57,625 bases of DNA from a virus. A model generated the notes under the pieces. That model did no database searches. It was not told where the DNA came from and worked only from the letters and a program-made list of their open reading frames with translations. Position numbers and translations under genes: made by a program. How positions within the stretch are numbered: the stretch's first letter is position 1; the number at the start of each line of letters is the position of its first letter. The stretch spans positions 1-57,625 of IMG/VR virus record IMGVR_UViG_3300034062_003011; one strand, written 5' to 3'. Below are positions 16,512 to 25,582 of this stretch, in pieces.

Positions 16512-17864
16512 TTACGACAAAACTTGTTGACGTAAAAAGTGCTGGACTCCAAGGCACTCTAAACCCTGCGCAGTTGTCCAAGAACATGTCCAGTTCATCG
16601 CATCTCCGTTAGGATTAACAGGAGATAATGCTCCTGTATGGATTTCACCAATCATGTCATTACCATACTTGGTTTGAGCAGGTACGTATCTTACACGCAT
16701 TGCTGAATCATAACCACCGCCTTCAACTTTAACTCTATTGTTATAAGGAATGTAGTAAACACTCTTATTGATAGTAGTTTGGCTGAATAATACCGGTTGG
16801 TCTTGAATTGGCATTGCCATGTAATGTAAATCAAATCCACCGTAGCTAACTTTGTCTACAGTCAAATCTAATTCTTTACCATCAACTACAATACGTACTG
16901 ATTGAACACCAGAAGAACCTAAAGCCTTCCAATATGTATCATGCGCACGCTTTGCAGCAGAAGAACCAAATACTAAATAATCTTTAGGAGAGCGTTGAGA
17001 AATCAACACATCTAAAGCGTTATCAATATTTGTTTGTTGTACTGTACCTAAAGTACCATTTACTAATGTAGAACCATACATTTCAATGTATTTGTTCAAT
17101 CCACGAGTAGTTTGTACCGGTCCACCACCATCTCCGCCAGAAGTGTTAGCATCAGTCAAGATAGGGTTGCTATCGCTGAAAGTTGTAACTGACATATCAC
17201 CTGCAATATAAGCAGCATTGATTTGTCCTTTTAAACGGATTGCTTTCTCTAAATGGTCTTTAACGATAAACTTGTTTTGTCCGTTAAATTCTACCTCGAT
17301 TGTAGCAGCGTTTTGTACATCTGTGATTTTAGAGATTTCTCTAAAGATTTGATACTTGTTAGTGTAACGAGTCAAACCGAAACGTAAGTTGCTTTGAGAA
17401 ACAGAATTCTCACCAACTGCTACAGAGAATAAAGATAATTTATCACCAGCAGTTAAAGTAGCGTTAGCTCCAGAAACTGTCTTAATGTAAACTGTATCAA
17501 TACCTGAAGTAGATACTACGTTTGTAACGATAGCAGAAATAGCACCAGTAGGAACTAACACTAAATCATCTTTACGAGCTTGACCTGAAGTCGCTGCTGT
17601 ACAAGTGAAGTTTAATGAAGTTGTACCTGTACCATTAACTGTACCACCTGTTGTATCTAACAATTTAAATAAACTTTCGTTTACAAATGTGTAGTACAAA
17701 GGTTGACCTGTTGCGATTGGTTTTTTTCTATCTCCCAACCATAAAATGTCGGTTAACGCATCTTCGTTTTGGATGTCGGTAACTAATTTGTTAATCTCTC
17801 TCGTGTCAAGCACTGGGTCAATAGCGCTGACGTAGGCTTTGGTTATATTTCCAATATTTGCCAT
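16512..17864 (-). CDS. Major capsid protein (HK97-like)
   Basis: 450 residues. A helical N-arm (DTREINKLVTDIQNEDALTDILWLG), a beta-rich inserted region at about 65-150, a spine-helix region around 190-220 (NGQNKFIVKDHLEKAIRLKGQINAAYIAG begins here), and an A-domain end (YGGFDLHYMAMPIQDQPVLF, VYYIPYNNRVKVEGGGYDSAMRVRYV) are consistent with HK97-fold major capsid proteins. Position after a scaffold-like gene and the portal supports it. No N-terminal protease domain is fused. Confidence 0.8.
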   Translation of the reverse strand: MANIGNITKAYVSAIDPVLDTREINKLVTDIQNEDALTDILWLGDRKKPIATGQPLYYTFVNESLFKLLDTTGGTVNGTGTTSLNFTCTAATSGQARKDDLVLVPTGAISAIVTNVVSTSGIDTVYIKTVSGANATLTAGDKLSLFSVAVGENSVSQSNLRFGLTRYTNKYQIFREISKITDVQNAATIEVEFNGQNKFIVKDHLEKAIRLKGQINAAYIAGDMSVTTFSDSNPILTDANTSGGDGGGPVQTTRGLNKYIEMYGSTLVNGTLGTVQQTNIDNALDVLISQRSPKDYLVFGSSAAKRAHDTYWKALGSSGVQSVRIVVDGKELDLTVDKVSYGGFDLHYMAMPIQDQPVLFSQTTINKSVYYIPYNNRVKVEGGGYDSAMRVRYVPAQTKYGNDMIGEIHTGALSPVNPNGDAMNWTCSWTTAQGLECLGVQHFLRQQVLS

Positions 17865-17894
17865 TTTGTTTTGTTTTTAAGGGTAAAATAAATT

Positions 17895-19037
17895 CTACCT
17901 GCCTAGTGTGCTTACTTTAGCTCTTGTTTTAATAGCTTCAGCAAACGATTCATTGGGTTGGGCAGGCGTATTACCTATTGGTCTTCGTGCGTTTTGCCCT
18001 TCTTCCACAATAGCTTTCAGCCCCAATGATTTACCATAGTTCACTAAATCTCTCTCGTAGTTTGGATTCATTGCCACTAATGCAATTTTTTGCAATTTAG
18101 CGACATCTGGAATAAGCTTGCTCACATCTGCCTCTTGCGGATTTACTGATATTGCTCTTTGCCATTTTTCCGAATCTAACGCTACTGACATTAGATTTTC
18201 AGGTTTATCAATATTGAAATTGAATTTACCATTATCACCCAAATCAATAGCAACTCTCTTGCTTTGATATAAGTTTTTAGTGGCTTCGTGTTCCTGAAAA
18301 AATTGAATAATCTTTTGTGATTGGTCTATTTCTAACTTCCGCTGCTCCTCATACATTGCCTGTGTATTTGCCTCTTGCATTCTTGCAGGCTCTGGTATTT
18401 GGAATTGCTTCTGTTCGGTAACTCTTTTTTGTCTTACAAGTTCTGCATCTGCTTCTAATTGAATTAATCCAATTTCTCTATCTTCATCAGATGCCATATC
18501 TGATTGCTTGTATTTAGACTGATATAATCTTTCAACCTTATCTTCAGTTAGATGGGGGTATTGCGATTTTAATTCATCTAAAATCAAATCCTGATGCGAT
18601 ACAGTATCCCAATCAAATGCTCTTGCTTCTAAATACTTATACGCATCTCCTCCATTCTTTCTATACTCTGCAAATTCCGCTAAAAAATCATCATACCCTA
18701 ATTCCTTTAGAATATCTTTTGGATTTGCTTTTTTTAACTCTTCCTTCCAGTCGCCAATTGTTGCGCTTGCTGAATTAGCTTCTTCTCCATCTGTTCCATC
18801 AAGTAATGGCATTGTGAATGAAGATGCATTTTCTTCAGGTGGCGTATTGTCAATAGCTGCGGGACTCTCATTTTGAACAGTTTGAGTTTGCGTTTCTACC
18901 TGCGCTTCGTTTCCCTCGGCTTTAAAGTTATGACTTTCGGCTTCTCTGTAATCATCTACGCTTGGGATACCCGTACTAGCTTTGTAAACCGGTTTTGTTT
19001 CTTCTTGTGTTGTTTGTTGATTTTGTTCTTCTGACAT
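17895..19037 (-). CDS. Scaffolding-like protein
   Basis: 380 residues, very rich in Glu, Gln and Asp, with a disordered N-terminus (about 1-95), a central helical region with coiled-coil character (about 125-260) and a C-terminal helix plus basic end (SFAEAIKTRAKVSTLGR). Gene order portal, ferritin-like, this protein, capsid puts it where scaffold genes lie. It starts 30 bases upstream of the capsid gene on the same strand. No protease motif is visible. Scaffold is inferred from composition and position. Confidence 0.65.
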   Translation of the reverse strand: MSEEQNQQTTQEETKPVYKASTGIPSVDDYREAESHNFKAEGNEAQVETQTQTVQNESPAAIDNTPPEENASSFTMPLLDGTDGEEANSASATIGDWKEELKKANPKDILKELGYDDFLAEFAEYRKNGGDAYKYLEARAFDWDTVSHQDLILDELKSQYPHLTEDKVERLYQSKYKQSDMASDEDREIGLIQLEADAELVRQKRVTEQKQFQIPEPARMQEANTQAMYEEQRKLEIDQSQKIIQFFQEHEATKNLYQSKRVAIDLGDNGKFNFNIDKPENLMSVALDSEKWQRAISVNPQEADVSKLIPDVAKLQKIALVAMNPNYERDLVNYGKSLGLKAIVEEGQNARRPIGNTPAQPNESFAEAIKTRAKVSTLGR

Positions 19038-19066
19038 GTTTGTGTTTTTTCGTTACGAAATTATAT

Positions 19067-19561
19067 TTAAGGAACATCGTTGATATGTTGGTCGAATTCT
19101 AATATCTCTTTAGTTGCTTCAGCTGTTTCATATTTTGCAAGCAAATCACCATAATGACCTACTGCTTTTCTTTGTATTTCCAAAAATTGTAATAAAAATT
19201 GTCCTACAACGCAATCCTCATCTTCTGCCTTCTTGTAAAACTCTTTATATTTATTATACACTTCAAGCTCCATTTCGTAACCTATTTCTAAAGATTCTCC
19301 AATAGTCTTTACCTTATCTTTAATAGCTTCAATTGATGGCATATCAGCACAATCACCCATATCATTTTGGAACTCAACATGTATTTGATAATGCGTTAAT
19401 TCTTCAGCGCTTTCTGTTAAAAAATATTTTTGTGTACCAAAGAAGCCATATTGTTGCATTTGGTTAGCCAAAGCTTTCCAAAGATTAGATTGATATAACT
19501 CTAGATATAACGCCTCTTGCAAGACGCTTTTCATACTTTTAGATAATAAGGATTTTACCAT
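19067..19561 (-). CDS. Ferritin-like four-helix protein
   Basis: 164 residues aligning well by eye with bacterial ferritins: LELY at 20-23 (E21), the long helix A, EELTHY with E54 and H57 (the ExxH iron motif), a GDCADMPSIEAI loop where ferritins have their BC loop, and another Glu-bearing helix around residue 100. The fourth helix (FLEIQRKAVGHYGDLL) lacks the Glu pair that bacterial ferritins carry there, so one half of the di-iron site may be altered. It is encoded between portal and scaffold genes, 2 bases after the portal gene, so it may be packaged with or near the virion. Role unknown. Confidence 0.7.
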   Translation of the reverse strand: MVKSLLSKSMKSVLQEALYLELYQSNLWKALANQMQQYGFFGTQKYFLTESAEELTHYQIHVEFQNDMGDCADMPSIEAIKDKVKTIGESLEIGYEMELEVYNKYKEFYKKAEDEDCVVGQFLLQFLEIQRKAVGHYGDLLAKYETAEATKEILEFDQHINDVP

Positions 19562-19562
19562 T

Positions 19563-21929
19563 TTATTTTGTTTTCATTGTTTGTACTTGTTTCCTGTCGC
19601 TTACCGCTATTCTAGCGTCTGCTGCTATTCTTTGAGCGATAACTTTTGCTTCTTTTTGTATTTCAGCTTCTTGAATATCTTTATCCTTCTTACCCATTTG
19701 AATAATATATTCCCATTGTTTTTCAGCATTAATTTTAGCTATATCTGCATTTAATTGGTCTTGCAATGTGATACGTTTTTCTTGTTCTGCTGCTTGAGTC
19801 GCCATTACATTACCTTGAGAAGCCTCTCTTACCTTTTGCAATTCAAACTCTTGCATCTTCTCTCTACGCTTCTTAATCTTATACGCAAGTATCATTGATG
19901 CCATTTTTAAATTACGGCAACTCATTACAAGTATTTTATCTTCCGGCTCAATTAATCCTTGAGAATCTCTAATATTTAATTCTTGTATTAATTGTTGTCT
20001 TTCGTAATCAGACGGGCTATCTTCAATAAATATACCAAATTCATGAATAGACAAATCAGGATTGATTTGAAAAAATTTAACGGTTTCCGTACCTAATGCT
20101 CTACCATAACCTTCTACCTTGCCTAATTTAACAGCTATTTGCACTTTTGCAACAATAGCGTCTGCAACATTTTGCACTAATTGTTTGTCTGCAAAACTTA
20201 ATAAGTATAAAGCATTATTAGTACTTTCCATTGCAGCATTTGCAACTGGAACTAATGTTTTTGAATTAGGAGTAGAGCCATCTGTCAATTCATTTAATCC
20301 TGATATTTGACGCATCATATCAATAGTGTTTTGCAACTCTTGATACAATTGACCAAATACAGCTAATTGCCCTGAAGCTTCAATGCTTACTGGCTTGTAG
20401 TTTGGATTTTGACTTAATAAATCAGTTGAACGATAAGGTACAACAAAATTAGAAAATATAAAATCCATAACCTTTGTCGGGTTCATCTTATCACCACCAC
20501 CACCAAAATCAACTCCTTCTAATGCATTTAAATCTATATTTATTAAATACGGAATTAATTTATTAGACATATTTTGAAGCCTGAACCAAGCTAAACACGC
20601 TTTATCTTCTAATGGAATTAATCTTTCTGTAATACCTGCAAAACGCATCTTATAGAAATTCCATGAGTATAATTGGATGTTTAATTTTGTATCCCACCAA
20701 GACGAAGGTTGTCTAATTTGATTTTCAGACATACCCCAATCATACATATAATCAGTTTGAATTAACCATTTACACTTATAAACAACCTTTTTAGTAACAG
20801 GCATATATACAGGCTCGGCTTGTCCTTTGCTCTTTGAGTCAACTAAACTAGGTACAGAACCTGCGTAGTCAAACTTTTCAATCGTTCCCTTCTCATTAAC
20901 CGCCAAATCCATCTTGCTTGAATCCTGATACTTTGTTTTACCAAAGCGAGCATTACCTCTGTTATCTATTTCTTCTTTATAAGTGTAATCATTCCATGAT
21001 AGGAATTCAAAATCTAAAATAAGCACCTTAAAACGATTCCAATACTTTGAATAGTCTGTGCCATACATAAAGTTAGATGGGTTACCAAAGCGTCCGGCTA
21101 CAGATTGAACTATCAAATTTAATTGGTCGGGGGAAAAATAAGGTGCCAAGTCCCCTACATATACTTCTCTAACTTCTCCGAAATGTACTAAATCGGAAAA
21201 GTCATTTTTTGCGCAATATGATAATACTAAATTTTCAGGATTAACCTCTCTTACATTCACCGCACCATTCTCATCTATATATTCAGTATATCCACCAATA
21301 CCAAAATCAAATAAATTTTCAATAGTTCTTTTTCTTTTCTCGTCAAATTTATTTTTATACATTGTTAAAGCAATAGCACATTCTGCTTCCATTGCCATAA
21401 CATGTTTGTAACCAAATTGTTGTTCCATTAACAACTGCTCCATATCTTCAGGCTCGCCTTCCATTGGTTTCAAAACAGGGCTATTAGCCAATTCTTCATT
21501 ACCTGCCTTTATTGCAGCCTCACGCATCATCACTTTAACTTTCATTTCATTAAAGCGCTCGTCTTCTTCACTTTTAGCTAAAGGGTCAACTGCAAATGCT
21601 TGCAAATCATAACGCCTTTGAACAAGTTTTGAAATAGCTATCTCTCTATACTTTGTTAAAAATGAAGGTGGAGTCCAATCCGTATTAAGCCATGTTTTAT
21701 CTGTTTGCTCATCTACATTCAAAAGTTTTTTATACTTTGTAGTGCTTTGTCTTCCTAATGCATACTCTCTTATTTCATTCATTTTAGACTGACCAAAGTT
21801 CAACATATTATTCGGCACATAACCACGGGAATCACCCCATGCCGCTTTGCAATATTGAAGTATCCAATCATATCCTTTTTCCCTTGGGTCAATCTGTTGA
21901 TTAGGGTATGTATTTGTAGCTTGTTGCAT
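19563..21929 (-). CDS. Portal protein
   Basis: 788 residues, near the size of portal proteins of crAss-like and related podoviruses. N-terminal KGYDWILQYCKAAWGD and YREIAISKLVQRRYDL, a central region with repeated aromatic beta strands (VLILDFEFLSWNDYTY, WLIQTDYMYDWG), GINE-like GLNELTDGSTPNS near 565 (portal stem region), and a long helical, Gln- and Glu-rich C-terminus (about 690-788) that would form the barrel. The gene has its own promoter. It would form the dodecameric DNA channel at one capsid vertex. Confidence 0.75.
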   Translation of the reverse strand: MQQATNTYPNQQIDPREKGYDWILQYCKAAWGDSRGYVPNNMLNFGQSKMNEIREYALGRQSTTKYKKLLNVDEQTDKTWLNTDWTPPSFLTKYREIAISKLVQRRYDLQAFAVDPLAKSEEDERFNEMKVKVMMREAAIKAGNEELANSPVLKPMEGEPEDMEQLLMEQQFGYKHVMAMEAECAIALTMYKNKFDEKRKRTIENLFDFGIGGYTEYIDENGAVNVREVNPENLVLSYCAKNDFSDLVHFGEVREVYVGDLAPYFSPDQLNLIVQSVAGRFGNPSNFMYGTDYSKYWNRFKVLILDFEFLSWNDYTYKEEIDNRGNARFGKTKYQDSSKMDLAVNEKGTIEKFDYAGSVPSLVDSKSKGQAEPVYMPVTKKVVYKCKWLIQTDYMYDWGMSENQIRQPSSWWDTKLNIQLYSWNFYKMRFAGITERLIPLEDKACLAWFRLQNMSNKLIPYLINIDLNALEGVDFGGGGDKMNPTKVMDFIFSNFVVPYRSTDLLSQNPNYKPVSIEASGQLAVFGQLYQELQNTIDMMRQISGLNELTDGSTPNSKTLVPVANAAMESTNNALYLLSFADKQLVQNVADAIVAKVQIAVKLGKVEGYGRALGTETVKFFQINPDLSIHEFGIFIEDSPSDYERQQLIQELNIRDSQGLIEPEDKILVMSCRNLKMASMILAYKIKKRREKMQEFELQKVREASQGNVMATQAAEQEKRITLQDQLNADIAKINAEKQWEYIIQMGKKDKDIQEAEIQKEAKVIAQRIAADARIAVSDRKQVQTMKTK

Positions 21930-21950
21930 TAACTAAATAAAATTTATTAC

Positions 21951-21982
21951 CAAAATTAATTAAAAGTAAATAAAAAAAACAA
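21951..21982 (-). promoter_or_regulatory. Promoter of the portal-capsid unit
   Basis: Minus strand TTG (21980-21982), 21-base spacer, TAATTTTG (21951-21958), 22 bases before the portal ATG. The surrounding 70 bases are almost pure A/T. Confidence 0.6.
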
Positions 21983-22002
21983 AATATATTTTATTAATTA
22001 AA

Positions 22003-22548
22003 TTAATATAATTCTCTTCCTATCAAAAGGTCATCGTAATTCATTTCCATTTTTGTATTATAGGAAAATCCATTGTGTTGAATTGCTATAAAAGGGCTAG
22101 ATACATAATACTTTCCAAGACCTGCCAATGCCCTGTCAATGTGAGCATCATCCGGTAAGGATAAGTAAGTTTCATAGAATTTTTTATTTACAATGTAGCA
22201 ATGAAATCCGGAAAACTCTTTTACTGAATTATCCTTTAAAATCTCTCCTAAATAAATACCACTTAAATATACATCAAAATCTTCAGGTTTATGCTCTAAA
22301 AAATAAGAAAAACTATTTTTGTTAGTAAAACGAACATCGTCTTCCATTATGCATATTTCAGGCAAATTATTATCTAAAGCATACCTGACGCATTGTTTGT
22401 GTGCTAAATTTATAGCTTTCTTAACCGAATGACTATCATGAACTGCCGGAAAAAATTTAAAATCTCTTATGCCTTGAGTCTTAAATTCCTGCATTAACAT
22501 ATCAAATCTAGTAGCTGAATCAAAATTATGGATTACTGCTATTTGCAT
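22003..22548 (-). CDS. GT25-like glycosyltransferase
   Basis: 181 residues. IAVIHNFDSATRFDMLMQEF at the N-terminus, FFPAVHDSHS, and ICIMEDDVRFT near residue 72 (the EDD motif of the LPS-modifying GT25 family), then YLSGIYLGEI and HCYIVNKKFYETYL. It is shorter than typical GT25 enzymes but keeps the order of motifs. Last gene of an eight-gene glycan island; its start overlaps the exostosin-like gene by 23 bases. Confidence 0.7.
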   Translation of the reverse strand: MQIAVIHNFDSATRFDMLMQEFKTQGIRDFKFFPAVHDSHSVKKAINLAHKQCVRYALDNNLPEICIMEDDVRFTNKNSFSYFLEHKPEDFDVYLSGIYLGEILKDNSVKEFSGFHCYIVNKKFYETYLSLPDDAHIDRALAGLGKYYVSSPFIAIQHNGFSYNTKMEMNYDDLLIGRELY

Positions 22549-23344
22549 TTAGAATGTTTTTAATCTTGTTAAAAGCCCCTTCGTATGTATAATATTCATT
22601 GTATATCTCCTTGATTTTTAACTGCTTATCTACTATCTGTAAATCAGTGTAGCTTTTTAAAATTTCCTCTATTTTACTTGAATCCTTTTCTTCTATTATA
22701 ATTCCATAGTCTTCAAAATTAGCATCAAAGCAACTAATAAATTCATCTGAAATATATACAGGGATGGTTTCGTATTGCATACATTCTGCTATTCTAAAAC
22801 TATTCAATCCATACCCCCTTGGACATAATCCGAATAATGAATGAGAGATTATATCGCAAAATGATTGTATGTCATGCTGCTTATCGGAAATATAAAAATC
22901 CTTATTCTGTATGTTAAATACATTTTCCCTAATTGGATGCGTATGTGTGCCAATAAATGATGCAAATATTGACTTGCTATGATTCCACTCGTATGAATGT
23001 GGCTTACACAATAACGGTATTTCCACCCCCGTCTTTTTGCTCATACTAAAAACCAAGATATCCAAATCTTTAAAATCAGTCATTACCCCGTCATCATATT
23101 GGCAAATAGTCCAATATTTTAAATCTTTAGGCAACTTATCTACATAGTCTTGTAATTGCTTTCTTGCTACAGGATTATTACCATAATTATTATTTACATG
23201 ATATGCTGTCCATTGAATTGGAAGGTAATGCCTTTCAGTGTTTGGGATATGCTCGTGTGAAACCCAATCTTCAAATATAATATCATTTTCCCAAGGATAT
23301 ACTGTATTTATTGTTGGAATAAATTCTTCTGGTATATGTATCAT
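22526..23344 (-). CDS. Exostosin-like (GT47) glycosyltransferase
   Basis: 272 residues. The N-terminal half has FEDWVSHEHIP and YLPIQWTAYHVNNNYG; the second half has the family signature region HSLFGLCPRGYGLNSFRIAECMQYETIPVYISDEF, which is the nucleotide-sugar binding end of exostosin-type GT-B enzymes, then a helical tail. Exostosin-like proteins occur in bacterial capsule and LPS loci. It overlaps the FkbM gene by 4 bases (ATGA), so the two are co-translated. Donor sugar cannot be read from sequence. Confidence 0.75.
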   Translation of the reverse strand: MIHIPEEFIPTINTVYPWENDIIFEDWVSHEHIPNTERHYLPIQWTAYHVNNNYGNNPVARKQLQDYVDKLPKDLKYWTICQYDDGVMTDFKDLDILVFSMSKKTGVEIPLLCKPHSYEWNHSKSIFASFIGTHTHPIRENVFNIQNKDFYISDKQHDIQSFCDIISHSLFGLCPRGYGLNSFRIAECMQYETIPVYISDEFISCFDANFEDYGIIIEEKDSSKIEEILKSYTDLQIVDKQLKIKEIYNEYYTYEGAFNKIKNILNANSSNP

Positions 23345-23982
23345 ATTTTGTATTTACGGATATATAATGCGTCTGTCCATGTTTCAGCTACCCACTCCCC
23401 CGTTTCAACTCTTTCAAATCCTCTTTGTAGCATGAAATAATCAAGCTCCTCTACCAACATGCACCCTTTATACGTTTCTTTCATATTCACCTCAAGCAAT
23501 GCGTAGTCAATATTTTTAATCAAATCGCCCATCCCCTCTATTGCTAAATGCTCCGCACCTTGTAAGTCTACATTCAGAAAATTAATAGTAGATACATCTA
23601 CATCTTTTAGCAATGTATCTACTCTTTGTGTTTTCATAGCTATTTGTTCTACATAATGCACTTCAGGATGAATTAATGCATGAACTCCTAATTCCAAAAT
23701 TGATGAACTTTGGCTTTCATTATTTGAAACATTAAATACAACCTCATCGCCATCCACATTGCTCAAGCAAACATTATATGCTGTTTGTTGTGGGTATGGT
23801 TTTATATTATGCTGGAGGTCTAAATAAACTTTAGGTATAGCCTCTACCCATATAACTTTCCCCTTGCAATAATTGTCATAGGCATCTCTTTCCTGTCCGG
23901 TAGAAGCCCCTAAATGCAATACCCCCCTTATATCCAATTTGTGTTTGTCGACTAGATAGTCAAATGATATCATCATATACAT
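23341..23982 (-). CDS. FkbM-family methyltransferase
   Basis: 213 residues. HLGASTGQERDAYD near 22 is the SAM-binding loop, VIWVEAIPKVY the strand-2 acidic residue, INFLNVDLQGAEHLAIEGMGDLI the FkbM motif with its NVDLQGAE core, and LLEVNMKETYKG follows. Such enzymes O-methylate sugars and are common in glycan clusters. It overlaps the epimerase gene by 10 bases and the next gene by 4. Confidence 0.85.
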   Translation of the reverse strand: MYMMISFDYLVDKHKLDIRGVLHLGASTGQERDAYDNYCKGKVIWVEAIPKVYLDLQHNIKPYPQQTAYNVCLSNVDGDEVVFNVSNNESQSSSILELGVHALIHPEVHYVEQIAMKTQRVDTLLKDVDVSTINFLNVDLQGAEHLAIEGMGDLIKNIDYALLEVNMKETYKGCMLVEELDYFMLQRGFERVETGEWVAETWTDALYIRKYKI

Positions 23983-24980
23983 GCGTTTTTATTAACTTGA
24001 TTATCTATCCAAACATATAAATTTTCTAATCCTTTTTTTAAAGGCTTTGATGGTCGCCACCCTAAAACTTCTTGTATTAACTCATTATTTGAATTTCTTC
24101 CTCTTACGCCTATTGCGTTAGATTCTATATTTTTAATTTTTATATTTTTACCCGAAATGCTAATTACTAATTTAGCTAAATCGTTAATAGATATAATTTC
24201 ATCAGAACCAATATTAACTGGTTTTCTATAATCAGATTCAAGCAATCTCATTACACCTTCTATACATTCATCAATGTATAAAAAAGACCTTGTTTGCAAT
24301 CCATCTCCCCATATTTCTATTTCCCCTCCATCCTCTGTTTCGCATACCTTTCTAGTAACAGCAGCTGGAGCCTTTTCTTTGCCTCCAACCCAAGTACCCT
24401 CTTCACCAAATATATTATGGAATCTAGCTATTCTTATATCAAGACCATAATTTCTATAAAAAGAATCAAATAGTATTTCGCTAAATATCTTTTCCCATCC
24501 ATACGGGCTATCTGGGTTAGCTGGAAAACAATCGCTTTCTTTTAAACCTTTGTTATCTGTAGACTCTTGTATTTCTTGTGGGTATGCGCAAGCGCTTGAT
24601 GAAAAGAATAATTTTTTAACGCCACATTTGGAAGCATAAAATGCAATATTTAAATTTACCAATGCAGAATTATGCATAACATTTGCATCATTATCTCCTG
24701 AAAAAATATACCCTGCGCCCCCCATATCCGCCGCCATTTGAATTACTAAATCAAATGCATTATCCTTATCTAATAAATTATGTTGTTTTGGCGACCATAA
24801 AACCCTGCTAACTAATTGCTCATCTCTTAAATCCCCAACGATAAATTCATCTGCTTTTGTTTCAGAATGTTCTGGGTATTTCAAATCTACGCCTCTAACC
24901 CAATAACCATCTTTTTTTAATCTTTTAACCATATGGCTACCTATAAATCCACCTGCGCCACAAACTAAAGCTGTTTTCAT
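23973..24980 (-). CDS. gme: GDP-mannose 3,5-epimerase
   Basis: 335 residues, a short-chain dehydrogenase-fold epimerase. NAD loop GAGGFIG at 8-14, then a sequence strikingly like plant GME: AADMGGAGYIFSGDN, FFSSSACAYP (C131), SPYGWEK (Y160, K164), RFHNIFGEEGTWVGGKEKAPAA (K203), EIWGDGLQTRSFLYIDECIEG, VNIGSDEIISIND and GVRGRNSNN. The Cys and Lys that act as acid/base in C5 and C3 epimerisation are present. The product would be GDP-L-galactose or GDP-L-gulose from GDP-D-mannose, a donor for one of the neighbouring transferases. Alternatives (other GDP-sugar epimerases) fit the motifs less well. Confidence 0.88.
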   Translation of the reverse strand: MKTALVCGAGGFIGSHMVKRLKKDGYWVRGVDLKYPEHSETKADEFIVGDLRDEQLVSRVLWSPKQHNLLDKDNAFDLVIQMAADMGGAGYIFSGDNDANVMHNSALVNLNIAFYASKCGVKKLFFSSSACAYPQEIQESTDNKGLKESDCFPANPDSPYGWEKIFSEILFDSFYRNYGLDIRIARFHNIFGEEGTWVGGKEKAPAAVTRKVCETEDGGEIEIWGDGLQTRSFLYIDECIEGVMRLLESDYRKPVNIGSDEIISINDLAKLVISISGKNIKIKNIESNAIGVRGRNSNNELIQEVLGWRPSKPLKKGLENLYVWIDNQVNKNACI

Positions 24981-24982
24981 AA

Positions 24983-25582
24983 TTATTTATTTAATTTTAA
25001 ATACCATTGTTTCTTTAACCACCATAAACCCCATTCATTTAAAGTATCTTCAGAATGTAACACAATTTCTGGATTAAAACTTTGCTCGTTAACATCATCT
25101 CTTACAAATGCTTTCGGAACAATCTCATCAACCGCTTTTCTTACATCAGAAGCATTGTAATCATGCCCTGCTAATATACTTTCGTCTTTTACTTTTGGAT
25201 ACCAAGCTTTTATTTCTTTTTTAGTTTCCTCGTAAGTATGTGACGAATCAATAAAGCAAAAATCAAGGTAACCATCATTGAATAATTTTACTGATTCTAA
25301 ACTTGCAAACGGAACTACTTCAATAAACTCTCCTAAACCGCTTTTTATAATATTTTGGTAAATAGTCTTCATTTGCAGATAACCACCATAATCCATGTTA
25401 TCTACCATATACAACTTAAATTTCTTGCCAAGTCTATTTATTTCTTGTGCTAGGTAAATGGCACTATCGCCATCAGCAACACCAACTTCACAAACTTTGC
25501 AATCATCTGGAAGCTCTTTTGCAATCCTTTGATAGAAATGCTGAAAATCAAACATAGTTAATTGAATCATAATTTTATCCAT
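24983..25582 (-). CDS. Class I SAM methyltransferase (Methyltransf_24 type)
   Basis: 199 residues. KVCEVGVADGDSAIYLAQ near 29-46 is the SAM loop, LYMVDNMDYGGY the strand-2 region, and YLDFCFIDSSHTYEETKKEIKAWYPKVKDESILAGHDYNASDVRKAV the characteristic C-terminal half of this family, with FIDSSHTY and AGHDY motifs. These enzymes methylate sugars or small molecules in cell-surface glycan loci. It overlaps the GT11 gene by 16 bases and lies 2 bases before the epimerase gene. Confidence 0.8.
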   Translation of the reverse strand: MDKIMIQLTMFDFQHFYQRIAKELPDDCKVCEVGVADGDSAIYLAQEINRLGKKFKLYMVDNMDYGGYLQMKTIYQNIIKSGLGEFIEVVPFASLESVKLFNDGYLDFCFIDSSHTYEETKKEIKAWYPKVKDESILAGHDYNASDVRKAVDEIVPKAFVRDDVNEQSFNPEIVLHSEDTLNEWGLWWLKKQWYLKLNK

